The notes beneath the pieces were generated by a model that worked only from the letters and a program-made list of their open reading frames with translations, was not told the DNA's origin and searched no databases. Positions 6,121 through 13,079 of a stretch of DNA of 13,136 nt are shown piece by piece (positions within the stretch are counted from its first letter, which is position 1; every line of letters begins with the position of its first letter). This DNA comes from an uncultured delta proteobacterium. GTDB taxonomy: Bacteria; UBA10199; GCA-002796325; 1-14-0-20-49-13. The stretch is from NCBI GenBank assembly GCA_903868375.1, contig CAIPVD010000180.1, positions 1 to 13,136 on the forward strand, in the 5' to 3' direction. Both the position numbers and the translations under genes were made by a program.

Positions 6121-7337
6121 TTTCCTTTTACCTCGACTTCTATTATTGCCCGTTCAGTCGCCTTCGTTACGATGTATATCCATTTGCCGTAACTGAACCG
6201 CTCGCCAACCTCTGGAATATGCCCGAACCGCTCGAGCAAGAATCCAGCGACCGTTTCGTAATCGCCTTTTTGGATTTCTAGCCCCAATTTTTCGTTCGCT
6301 TCTTCAACTTCCGTTGCGCCGCTAACCAGATAGCTGTTGACCCCAAGCTTTCTAAAATGCTGGTGGCCGAATTCGTATTCGTCCTTTATCTCGCCGACCA
6401 CCTCTTCTAGCACATCTTCCAACGTTACAAGTCCCACCGCCGCGCCGTATTCATCGACCACGACAGCCATTGATTCCTGCTTGTCGCGCATTAAAAGATA
6501 TAGCTCGTGCAGGTGCATTCCTTCATGCACGTACATGACGTCGCTTATAAGTTCCCTTATCCCGCCCTCTTCGGAGAAGAGGCAATCGAGGCAATCTATA
6601 ACGCCTATGATGTTGTAGGACCTGTTCTCAAAAACGGGGAGTTTAGAGAAGCCTTTTAGGTCGAAGATGGCAAGCGCCGCTTCTTTGGATGACGTGACAG
6701 GGACAACTTCCAGATGCGCAAGTGGCACCATCACGTTCTCAACGCGCTGGTTCGCGAGCTCAAGAATTTTCGTTACCATCTTCCGCTCCGAAGGCTTCAC
6801 GTCTGGCGATTCGGACGAGTGGATAAGAAGCGAAAGCTCTTCGCGTGTGATGCGCGGTTCTCTTCCCAAATGGCTCGTTACGCCGCCGAGAAGAAAGTTT
6901 GTGAACTTTGAAAGCATCCAGACGAAAGGGTACATCACGTACATCGCCGCCATTAAGAAGGGGACGACCTTTACGACGAGCTTGTTTGCATAGTGCTGGA
7001 AAAGGCTCTTTGGCAGCACCTCTCCGAATATCAGCACGACAGGTGATAGAAGAAGCGCGAAGCCTTCCGCCTTTTCGCCGTAGGTCGATATTAGATATAT
7101 AGTTGCGATCGTCGAAGCCGAAACTACCGCGAAGTTAGTTCCCAAAATGACCGTGCTGAAAAATTGTGCCGGATTCTTTACGAACCACATCGCTATCTTT
7201 GCGGGGCTCTCGCCTGCTTCGGCGCGTGCCTTAAGTTTTATCTTGTCGGCGACGACGAGCGATATCTCCGAGCCGGAAAAGAAACTCTCCAGCAGCAAGA
7301 AAAGAGCTATCGCGATTATGGTAAATGATAAGCCCAT
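6117..7337 (-). CDS. CNNM/CorC-type membrane protein: DUF21, CBS pair, CorC_HlyC domain
   Basis: A 406-residue member of the CNNM/hemolysin C-like family, implicated in divalent cation (Mg2+, Co2+) export or tolerance. Domain order: DUF21 transmembrane part at residues 1 to about 170, with ESFFSGSE (17-24), LGTNFA (65-70) and GEVLPKS (105-111); a CBS pair at about 198-312 that in relatives binds adenosine nucleotides and gates transport; and a CorC_HlyC C-terminal domain from about 325 to the end, ending in RAIIEVEV. This is the full-length architecture. The start ATG overlaps the stop of the preceding paralogue by one base (TAATG) and the stop overlaps larC (ATGA), so it is the third gene of a tightly coupled operon. 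Old hemolysin annotations of this family are misleading; no toxin role is implied. The actual ion cannot be told from sequence. Confidence 0.9.
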   Translation of the reverse strand: MGLSFTIIAIALFLLLESFFSGSEISLVVADKIKLKARAEAGESPAKIAMWFVKNPAQFFSTVILGTNFAVVSASTIATIYLISTYGEKAEGFALLLSPVVLIFGEVLPKSLFQHYANKLVVKVVPFLMAAMYVMYPFVWMLSKFTNFLLGGVTSHLGREPRITREELSLLIHSSESPDVKPSERKMVTKILELANQRVENVMVPLAHLEVVPVTSSKEAALAIFDLKGFSKLPVFENRSYNIIGVIDCLDCLFSEEGGIRELISDVMYVHEGMHLHELYLLMRDKQESMAVVVDEYGAAVGLVTLEDVLEEVVGEIKDEYEFGHQHFRKLGVNSYLVSGATEVEEANEKLGLEIQKGDYETVAGFLLERFGHIPEVGERFSYGKWIYIVTKATERAIIEVEVKGK

Positions 7338-8329
7338 TACTGATCGCCCTCGAATAGCGCGCCAAATATATCTTCCATCGTAACGACACCGGCGGGTTTA
7401 CGCTTTTCGTCTATTATTATCGCCATATGGACCTTCATCTTCTGAAAGTCCTTAAGTATCTGCTCGATCTTTTCTCGAAGAGGCGCGAAATATGCCGGCC
7501 TGATTATGTTCTCGACGTCGCGCACTTTAGCGACCTTGCGCCTTCGCATTACGGAGAACAGGTCGCGAACGTGAAGTATTCCGACTATATCGTCGGGGCC
7601 CGTGTCATATACCGGTATGCGCGAAAACTTCGTTGTGCGGATCTCGCGCATTGCCGATTCGATATCGCTATTTAGAGCTATTGCAAAAATTCCTTCCTTC
7701 GGCGTCATTATCTGTTCGACCGTAACGTCCGCCATGTCGAAGACGTGGTGAATGAGTTCGCTTTCTCCTTCGGCGATGTTCCCTTCGTCTAGTCCCAGCT
7801 CCACCATCTGACGGAACTCTTCTTCGACGATCATCGAACGTATTTCTTCCGGCCGGCCGCCAAAGATCTTTACTGCGCTGTCGGCAAGCTTTAAAATGAC
7901 CTTTCTAATGGGCGATAAAAAATAAGCGGTGCTGCGAATGAATAGCGCACAAATCGGTGCGAGCGACGAGGCAAAACGGATGCCTATGTTCTTGGGTATT
8001 ACCTCGCCAAGCACGACAATAAGCGGCGTCGATACGAGGACGGATGCGAGAATCTTAGCCTGCCACGATACGTCGTCTAGGAGTTCGTACATGATCCCCG
8101 TCATCATAATGGCTATCGATACGTTGATGAGTTCGTTGCCAAGTAGTATTGAAACCAGCAACTGCCTAGGCCTTGATAGCGCCTCGATTATGTTCTTTGC
8201 GAACTTGCTCTTTGAAGCCTTGAACTTCGCTACTTCGCTTCTGGAAAGAGAGAAGAGCGCTGTTTCCGAACAGGAAAATACCGCCGACAAGGCAAGTAAT
8301 ATGAATATGAGAAATGCGCGGTTTGACAT
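7337..8329 (-). CDS. CNNM-type membrane protein lacking the CorC_HlyC domain: DUF21, CBS pair
   Basis: A 330-residue paralogue of the next gene in the operon. The DUF21 membrane part covers residues 1 to about 160, with AVFSCSETALFSLSR (16-30), ILLGNELINVSIA (61-73) and GEVIPK (108-113). A CBS pair follows at about 204-322, ending in VTMEDIFGALFEG. The protein stops right after the second CBS motif, so the C-terminal CorC_HlyC domain of its partner is absent. The operon continues without a break, so this is a natural short form, not a truncation by mutation. The family is linked to divalent cation transport. It begins two bases after the thiL stop with no clear Shine-Dalgarno of its own, suggesting translation coupled to thiL. 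Pairing of a short and a long paralogue hints at a heterodimer, since CNNM proteins are dimeric; this is inference. Confidence 0.88.
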   Translation of the reverse strand: MSNRAFLIFILLALSAVFSCSETALFSLSRSEVAKFKASKSKFAKNIIEALSRPRQLLVSILLGNELINVSIAIMMTGIMYELLDDVSWQAKILASVLVSTPLIVVLGEVIPKNIGIRFASSLAPICALFIRSTAYFLSPIRKVILKLADSAVKIFGGRPEEIRSMIVEEEFRQMVELGLDEGNIAEGESELIHHVFDMADVTVEQIMTPKEGIFAIALNSDIESAMREIRTTKFSRIPVYDTGPDDIVGILHVRDLFSVMRRRKVAKVRDVENIIRPAYFAPLREKIEQILKDFQKMKVHMAIIIDEKRKPAGVVTMEDIFGALFEGDQ

Positions 8330-8331
8330 TT

Positions 8332-9324
8332 TTAGAATCTGTGTTCGAATCCTTTGCTAGATACAGGAAGCTCCGTTCCGTGTATATCTTTTACGCGAAC
8401 GCCCGAACCTGTCACCACTTCGCCTATCTTCGTGACCTTATGCCCGAAAGTTGGGGCGACAACAGATAACATTTTTTCGAAAAGCTTAGCCTTTTCTTTG
8501 GGAACGGTAAATGCCAGCTCGTAATCTTCGCCACCAGTTAGCGCAAGGATGAGCGGGTCTTTGTGGCAAGCGCTCGCGTCCGTTGCAAAGCCGTCGTTCA
8601 AAGGGATCAGATCCGCAAATATATTAATGCCGACGCCGCTTGCATCTGCGATGTGGCTCAAGTCCTGCGCCAGCCCGTCGCTTATGTCTATCATGGACGT
8701 TACGCAAGTAGAAGCTGCGAGCCAGGCGCCCGTTGTAACGCGAGCCGTTGGATCGTCGTGACGCTTCAGATATTCGCGCATTTCGAGGCTACGCATCCCT
8801 TTTTCAAGCGCTGCTAATCCTAAAGCCGCGCCGCCGAGCGTTCCCGTAACGTAAACTAGGTCGTCAGGGCAGGCACCGCGGCGAAGAAGTGCCTTGCCGC
8901 TATCGATCTCGCCTATCGCCGTGACCGTTATGAGAAGGCCGCTTTTGCTTGCGCAGGTATCGCCGCCGATGAGTATCATTTTAAAAGTAGCTGCAATTTG
9001 GGCCATCCCGTCGAAAAGTTCTTTCACGTCATTCTCTGGAAAGCCTTTGGGAATGCCTATGCTGACCAGGTAATAAAGCGGTTTACCGCCCATGGCAGCT
9101 ATATCGCTTACGTTGACGGAGAGGCTTTTGCGGCCGAGCGCTCTAGGCGTTATCCATTCGCGTTTGAAATGGACGCCTTCATATAAAGAATCGGTCGTAA
9201 CAAGCATATCTTTGCCGTTACGCCCTTCGATCATCGCACAGTCGTCGCCTATACCGAAAATAAGCCCACCCGACTGCGTCGGGATACCGTGCGTGATCTG
9301 CTCTATCAGTTCGAACTCGTTCAT
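8332..9324 (-). CDS. thiL: Thiamine-monophosphate kinase ThiL
   Basis: A 330-residue cytoplasmic enzyme that phosphorylates thiamine monophosphate with ATP to thiamine diphosphate, the active cofactor. It belongs to the AIR-synthase/PurM-like ATP-binding superfamily. Signature motifs in order: GIGDDCA (24-30), TTDSLYEGVHF (43-53), KSLSVNVSDIAAMGG (66-80), GGDTC (120-124, metal/ATP site), MIDISDGLAQDL (211-222) and GGEDYEL (264-270). The Asp residues that bind Mg-ATP are present, and the length is usual for the family. It is the first gene of the thiL-CNNM-CNNM-larC operon. The start ATG at 9324 has no Shine-Dalgarno; the bases before it are AT-rich (CATTAAT), so it may be leaderless, although I see no strong -10/-35 pair. 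It is divergent from the aminopeptidase gene, with only 63 bases between the chosen starts. ThiL is needed for thiamine diphosphate whether thiamine is made or partly salvaged. Confidence 0.95.
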   Translation of the reverse strand: MNEFELIEQITHGIPTQSGGLIFGIGDDCAMIEGRNGKDMLVTTDSLYEGVHFKREWITPRALGRKSLSVNVSDIAAMGGKPLYYLVSIGIPKGFPENDVKELFDGMAQIAATFKMILIGGDTCASKSGLLITVTAIGEIDSGKALLRRGACPDDLVYVTGTLGGAALGLAALEKGMRSLEMREYLKRHDDPTARVTTGAWLAASTCVTSMIDISDGLAQDLSHIADASGVGINIFADLIPLNDGFATDASACHKDPLILALTGGEDYELAFTVPKEKAKLFEKMLSVVAPTFGHKVTKIGEVVTGSGVRVKDIHGTELPVSSKGFEHRF

Positions 9325-9352
9325 ATTAATGTGATACGGACGGATTTATTAC

Positions 9353-9381
9353 TTGAATAAATGAGGCTAGTAAAGTTAAAT
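9353..9381 (+). promoter_or_regulatory. Promoter of aminopeptidase-ZIP operon
   Basis: TTGAAT (9353-9358) and TTAAAT (9376-9381) are each 4 of 6 to the -35 and -10 consensus and are separated by an ideal 17 bases. The -10 ends 7 bases before ATG 9388, so the mRNA would start at the A of that codon. This supports ATG 9388 over the upstream ATG 9361, which would lie inside the promoter. Confidence 0.45.
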
Positions 9382-9387
9382 GTCGGC

Positions 9388-10476
9388 ATGAGTGACCAGC
9401 GTATAACAAAATTAGCGGAGCTTTTGCTCGATTATTCCCTTCAGATTAAAAAAGGCGAAAAGATCTATTTGGAATGGAAGGGCACTTCCACTTCACCTCT
9501 TGTCGAAGAATTGATCCGAGGAGCTTGCGAACGAGGCGCGATACCTTTTTGGGTCTTTCACGATGAGCCGTTTCTACGCGCGGCTTTAGAGTCGACGACC
9601 GCCGATCAGATCAAAGGGTACGCGAAATTTCATACGCGGCTTATGGACGACATGCAGTGTTATATCGGCATTAACGGAAGCGATAATCCTTTCGAAATGA
9701 CAACTCTTTCATCGGCAAATACCGAACTCTGGACAAAGCTCTATTCGCAGCCGGTTCATACTGAAAGGCGCATTAAAAAAACGCGCTGGTGCGTGATGCG
9801 CTGGCCGTCAAAGGCGATGGCGCAGATGGCGGGCGTTTCTCATAAAGAATTCACGGAATTTTATTTCAACGTTTGCCTCGTCGATTACAAGAAGATGTCG
9901 CTCGAGATGGAGCCTCTTGTCGCGCTCATGAACAAGACCGACAAGGTAAGGCTTGTGGCGGACGGCACCGACGTTTCTTTTTCGATAAAGAATATACCTG
10001 CGATAAAATGCGATGGGCATTTGAACATACCGGACGGCGAAGTCTATACGGCGCCTGTCGCCGATTCGATCAACGGCAAGATAAAATTCAATGCGCCGGC
10101 GCTTTACCGTGGAACCATCTTCTCTAATATCACGATCACGTTCAAAGATGGCGTGGCGATAGACGTTAAGTGCGACGGCAACAATAAGCTCCTGAATGAG
10201 ATATTCAATATCGATAAAGGCGCCAGGCGATGCGGCGAATTTGCGATCGGCCTTAATCCAAACATAAAAAAGCCGATGAAAGATTCGCTCTTCGACGAAA
10301 AGATCGACGGCAGCATTCATATGGCGATGGGGCAGTGTTACGACAATGCGCAGAATGGCAACAAGTCCGCGAATCACTGGGACCTTGTGCTGATACAGAC
10401 GCCCGAATATGGCGGCGGCGAGATATATTTCGACGGAAAACTTATCAGAAAGAATGGAAAGTTCGTGAGTCTATGA
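9388..10476 (+). CDS. M29-family metallo-aminopeptidase
   Basis: A 362-residue cytoplasmic exopeptidase of family M29 (AmpS/PepS/aminopeptidase T type), removing N-terminal residues from peptides with a two-metal site. Numbered from M at 9388, the probable metal ligands and catalytic residues of the family are all present: Glu218 in PDGEVYTAP, Glu284 in GEFAIGLNP, His311 in DGSIHMAMG, His330 and Asp332 in NHWDL. The length is slightly shorter than the roughly 400-residue family norm. I chose ATG 9388 because MSDQRITKLAELL aligns with how family members begin and because a promoter-like pair sits just before it; ATG 9361 would add nine residues and also lacks a Shine-Dalgarno. The stop overlaps the ZIP transporter start by four bases (ATGA), so metal uptake and a metal-dependent peptidase are co-translated. 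Substrate preference cannot be told. Confidence 0.9.
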   Translation: MSDQRITKLAELLLDYSLQIKKGEKIYLEWKGTSTSPLVEELIRGACERGAIPFWVFHDEPFLRAALESTTADQIKGYAKFHTRLMDDMQCYIGINGSDNPFEMTTLSSANTELWTKLYSQPVHTERRIKKTRWCVMRWPSKAMAQMAGVSHKEFTEFYFNVCLVDYKKMSLEMEPLVALMNKTDKVRLVADGTDVSFSIKNIPAIKCDGHLNIPDGEVYTAPVADSINGKIKFNAPALYRGTIFSNITITFKDGVAIDVKCDGNNKLLNEIFNIDKGARRCGEFAIGLNPNIKKPMKDSLFDEKIDGSIHMAMGQCYDNAQNGNKSANHWDLVLIQTPEYGGGEIYFDGKLIRKNGKFVSL

Positions 10477-11231
10477 TTATTCAAACTTGGACATACACAA
10501 TAGTTAGCGTTGTGATCGTAAGCCTGCTGGGGCTTATAGGCATCTTGTCTTTAGCGGTTAACGACAGGCTTTTTCGGAAGGCCATACTTTATCTTGTCAG
10601 CTTTTCTACCGGCGGGCTCTTTGGAGATGCGTTCATTCATATCATGCCGGAGATATCGAAGAAATATGGTTTTGGCGTTCAGGCGGCGCTCTTGGTGCTT
10701 GCCGGTATTATAATGTTCTTCGTGCTGGAAAAATTCATTAATTGGCGCCATTGCCACGTTCAGACATCAGAAAATCATCCGCATCCCGTTGCCTATACGA
10801 ATCTGATAGGCGACGCCATGCACAACTTCATCGATGGCACGATCATCGCCGGAAGTTTCATGGCAGATACAAAGTTAGGTGTTGCTACGACGCTCGCCGT
10901 CATCCTGCACGAGATTCCCCACGAGATAGGGAACTTCTCTATTCTCGTTCACGCGGGATTTTCAAAATTGAAGGCGGTGTTTTATAATTTCTTCTCCGCA
11001 CTTATGGCGGTCGTAGGCGCGGTGGCGGTCCTTCTTATCGGTGCATATTTGGGAGATCTGCCAAGCATTCTGCTGCCGCTAACCGCCGGCGGATTTATCT
11101 ATATCGCCGGCAGCGACCTGATACCGGAGCTTCACAAGGATATCTGCGAGCCTGTCTCCACTTCGGCCATCCAATTATTTTCGATGTTGGCAGGAATCGG
11201 GCTGATGCTTCTATTATTGCTATTGGATTGA
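10473..11231 (+). CDS. ZIP-family divalent metal transporter
   Basis: A 252-residue inner-membrane transporter with about seven to eight hydrophobic segments. The ZIP metal-site motifs are plain: HNFIDG (117-122) in the fourth membrane helix and HEIPHEIGNF (146-155) in the fifth, the LIV-1-like/bacterial ZIP form. A histidine-containing loop (HCH at 93-95, HPHP at 102-105) precedes them and may sample metal. ZIP proteins move Zn2+, Fe2+, Mn2+ or related ions into the cytoplasm. The ATG at 10473 overlaps the aminopeptidase stop (ATGA) and is the right start: the open frame extends 46 codons upstream, but that part is a hydrophilic read-through of the aminopeptidase gene in another frame, while MIIQTWTYTIV begins the first membrane helix. 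It is followed by a hairpin terminator. The ion is not determinable here, though zinc or manganese would suit the coupled M29 enzyme. Confidence 0.93.
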   Translation: MIIQTWTYTIVSVVIVSLLGLIGILSLAVNDRLFRKAILYLVSFSTGGLFGDAFIHIMPEISKKYGFGVQAALLVLAGIIMFFVLEKFINWRHCHVQTSENHPHPVAYTNLIGDAMHNFIDGTIIAGSFMADTKLGVATTLAVILHEIPHEIGNFSILVHAGFSKLKAVFYNFFSALMAVVGAVAVLLIGAYLGDLPSILLPLTAGGFIYIAGSDLIPELHKDICEPVSTSAIQLFSMLAGIGLMLLLLLLD

Positions 11232-11233
11232 TT

Positions 11234-11274
11234 ATAACCATCTTTTGCACCTACGAGGTGCAAAAGGCGGTTAT
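11234..11274. terminator. Bidirectional hairpin between convergent ZIP and MBL genes
   Basis: CTTTTGCACCT (11242-11252) and AGGTGCAAAAG (11256-11266) form a perfect 11-base stem with a three-base loop. An outer ATAACC/GGTTAT pair (11234-11239, 11269-11274) extends it across a two-by-two internal loop. It lies between two converging genes, and its right arm includes the stop codon of the minus-strand gene. Neither side has a long T tract, so it may terminate weakly or protect 3' ends. Confidence 0.6.
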
Positions 11275-11879
11275 TCCTCTTTCAATATCTTCACTTCGCA
11301 TTTGCAGAGTTTCTTAAATGTCTCGGCGTCGTGCGCTGTTCCGACGATTTTGCCCCAGTGCATTGGTATGGCAAGTTTCGGGTTGATGCGGTTCACGACC
11401 TCTGCCGCTTCGGTTGCCGTCATCGTATATGTCCCGCCAATAGGTAGCAGAACTATATCTGCACTGATGCTATTCATTTCCGGAATGGCGTCGGTGTCTC
11501 CAGCTTGATAGATGCGCTCTCCATCTAATGTGAAAATATAACCCACCCAGTTGTTGGATCTTGGGTGGAATTCTTTGTTCGTGTTGTATGCGGGAACCGC
11601 CTCGATCTTTACACCATCTATCGTAGTACTTTCTCCCGGGCGCAGGCTTTGGATCGTAAATTTTGAAGAGAACTGTTTTGCACAATCCGTCGGAGCAACG
11701 ACAATAGTCGAAGGTTTTGCTATCTTTGCGACATCTTCAGGCACGCAGTGGTCGTAGTGCGCGTGCGTTATCAATACAATATCCGCCTTCGGTTCGCTGC
11801 TCTTCAGTTGATACGGATCTGTATAGATGATCTTCGAGCCGTCGAATCTTAAACTTGCATGTCCCAGCCAGTGGATCAT
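11271..11879 (-). CDS. Metallo-beta-lactamase-fold hydrolase (UPF0173/UlaG-like)
   Basis: A 202-residue cytoplasmic metallo-hydrolase of the beta-lactamase fold. The two-metal site is seen in HAHYDH (39-44), Asp128 in GDTD (127-130) and His174 in MHWG (174 is the His of that block), with His105 in the middle as a probable further ligand. The start MIHWLGHASLRF and the segment GGTYTMTATEAAE (148-160) are typical of the UPF0173/UlaG-like group of metal-dependent hydrolases, whose members include L-ascorbate-6-phosphate lactonase, but most have no known substrate. There is no nucleic-acid-processing beta-CASP domain. The gene is monocistronic on the minus strand. The start codon ATG 11879 has no Shine-Dalgarno; a TAAAAA lies six bases upstream. 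It is convergent with the ZIP gene. A specific substrate cannot be assigned. Confidence 0.9.
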   Translation of the reverse strand: MIHWLGHASLRFDGSKIIYTDPYQLKSSEPKADIVLITHAHYDHCVPEDVAKIAKPSTIVVAPTDCAKQFSSKFTIQSLRPGESTTIDGVKIEAVPAYNTNKEFHPRSNNWVGYIFTLDGERIYQAGDTDAIPEMNSISADIVLLPIGGTYTMTATEAAEVVNRINPKLAIPMHWGKIVGTAHDAETFKKLCKCEVKILKEE

Positions 11880-11882
11880 AAT
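11855..11882 (+). promoter_or_regulatory. Possible plus-strand promoter overlapping the MBL gene start
   Basis: TTGCAT (11855-11860), 16 bases, CATAAT (11877-11882): 4 of 6 and 5 of 6 to consensus. It lies over the first codons of the minus-strand hydrolase and would fire into the gap that ends with the terminator at 11967-11999. It could be chance in AT-rich DNA. Confidence 0.25.
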
Positions 11883-11889
11883 AGTTTTT

Positions 11890-12000
11890 ACAAGCTGTCA
11901 CATTTTCCAATGGGTGAAAAGAAAAAAGTGGATTTTTCCCTAATAGTTCTTATTCATCTTGCAGTTAAAAAGGTCCTGCTATCGCGCAGGCCTTTTTTTG
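11890..12000 (+). ncRNA. Candidate small RNA ending at an orphan terminator
   Basis: The strong plus-strand terminator at 11967-11999 has no plus-strand gene in front of it: the nearest, the ZIP gene, ends 736 bases upstream behind its own hairpin. A promoter-like pair at 11855-11882 would start an RNA of about 110 bases near 11890 that ends exactly there. No protein fits: the only small frame (ATG 11910) runs through the terminator. I know of no matching RNA family. Alternatives are a relic terminator or a stop for antisense read-through. Confidence 0.22.
11967..11999 (+). terminator. Rho-independent terminator
   Basis: AAAAAGG, one bulged T, CCTGC, a six-base loop, then GCAGGCC and seven T. 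The GC-rich core plus long T run is a textbook plus-strand terminator; the mirrored A run could also let it act weakly on the minus strand. It separates the MBL gene region from the promoter of the oxidoreductase. Confidence 0.85.
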
Positions 12001-12010
12001 TTTTGAATCG

Positions 12011-12038
12011 TTGCAATTGAGCGATTCTTCGCTACAAT
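12011..12038 (+). promoter_or_regulatory. Promoter of the FAD oxidoreductase gene
   Basis: TTGCAA (12011-12016), 16 bases, TACAAT (12033-12038). The -10 matches consensus at 5 of 6 positions. Start of transcription is expected around 12045-12048, which is at or just before ATG 12048, so the mRNA is probably leaderless. Confidence 0.6.
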
Positions 12039-12047
12039 GTCATGCAA

Positions 12048-13079
12048 ATGAAGATCGTTATCATAGGTGCGGGATTTGCCGGGGCTTCTTGCGCGTGGTG
12101 GCTGGTGAAACTTGGCGCAAAAGATGTGACTGTGCTTGAACAGGAAGATGCGCCAGGCATGCATTCGTCCGGCTTAAACGCGGGTTTTGCCCGTGAATTC
12201 GAAGAAGACGAAGCGGTTGCGCCTCTTGCGAAAGAAGGCGTTTCATTTATTCGTAATCCGCCGAAAGGTTTTGTTAAGCAGCAGGTGATCGAATGCAACG
12301 GTTCGCTGTTACTGTTTACGAAGAACGCGGCTTTGAAAGAAAATATAATAACGAAAGCTGCCGCTGTTCAAAAAGTTCCGGTCCTTTCCAGCGCAGAGTT
12401 TGAAAAAGCGCTTTGGACGCCGACCGACGGTATCGTTGATATACACGAATATCTTTGGGCGTTCATAAATGGCGCGAAGGCGGGCGGCGCAAAATTCTTG
12501 ATGAACCAGAAGATAAAAAAGTTCCACGTTTCTGGTTCCAAACCTAATGTTGAAAGTTTCGAGACAGATAAGGGCGTTTTTGAATGCGACGTGCTGGTGA
12601 ATGCCGCGGGGGCGTGGGTGCAAGAGATGGCGGACATGTGTGGAGCGGAAGGATTGAAGATAAAACCATATCGTCGTCATCTTTATCAAACGACGTTAAT
12701 GAAAGACGTCGATCCGAAATGGCCGATGGTATGGGATATCGAGAAACAATATTACTTTAGGCCGGAATCTGGCGGCTTACTGCTTGGTGCGTGCGACGAG
12801 GACGAAATGAAACCGTGTTCTCCGATAACGGATCCCAAAATATGTGAACTGCTGGCGGAAAAATTGTCGAAATTCTGCCCGTTGATTGCCAACGTGTCTA
12901 TCATGCGCGAATGGTGTGGAATGAGGACGTTCACGCCCGACAAACGTCCCGTGGTAAGGTGGGATAAAAAGGTCGGCAATTTTTATTGGATCGCAGCCTT
13001 GGGCGGTAGGGGCATGACCTGTGCCGCGCCCGTTGGCCGCATTGCAGCGGAAGATATCATTAAAGGTATAAAGGCTTAA
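12048..13079 (+). CDS. FAD-dependent oxidoreductase, DAO family (glycine/D-amino-acid oxidase-like)
   Basis: A 343-residue flavoenzyme of the DAO superfamily. It starts with the FAD-binding Rossmann motif GAGFAG followed by a conserved acidic end of strand two (VTVLEQE). SSGLNAGFAR is the typical segment near the flavin, LVNAAGAW the second FAD-contact strand, and WCGMRTFTPDKRPVV plus LGGRGMTCAAPVGR close the FAD domain. Relatives oxidise amines of small amino acids (glycine, sarcosine, D-amino acids) with oxygen or an electron-transfer partner; the substrate here cannot be told. No signal peptide or membrane anchor is present. Two starts six bases apart exist (ATG 12042, ATG 12048); I prefer 12048 because MKIVIIGAG is the family-like start and 12042 lies too close to the -10. 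A GTTCC pair at 12521-12539 resembles the amgK repeat. The next gene starts directly after the stop. Confidence 0.88.
   Translation: MKIVIIGAGFAGASCAWWLVKLGAKDVTVLEQEDAPGMHSSGLNAGFAREFEEDEAVAPLAKEGVSFIRNPPKGFVKQQVIECNGSLLLFTKNAALKENIITKAAAVQKVPVLSSAEFEKALWTPTDGIVDIHEYLWAFINGAKAGGAKFLMNQKIKKFHVSGSKPNVESFETDKGVFECDVLVNAAGAWVQEMADMCGAEGLKIKPYRRHLYQTTLMKDVDPKWPMVWDIEKQYYFRPESGGLLLGACDEDEMKPCSPITDPKICELLAEKLSKFCPLIANVSIMREWCGMRTFTPDKRPVVRWDKKVGNFYWIAALGGRGMTCAAPVGRIAAEDIIKGIKA

Noticed and set aside
9808..10377. Minus-strand open frame of 189 codons opposite the aminopeptidase
   Set aside because: It is antisense to a gene whose metal-binding residues are all in place; its translation is Arg/Ile-rich without domain features and has no ribosome binding site.
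10335..10472. 46-codon N-terminal extension of the ZIP gene
   Set aside because: It overlaps the aminopeptidase gene in another frame and is hydrophilic and charged; the ATGA start at 10473 begins the first membrane helix as expected for ZIP proteins.
11910..12020. Small plus-strand frame of 36 codons in the gap before the oxidoreductase
   Set aside because: It runs straight through the strong terminator and into the next promoter, and has no good ribosome binding site.
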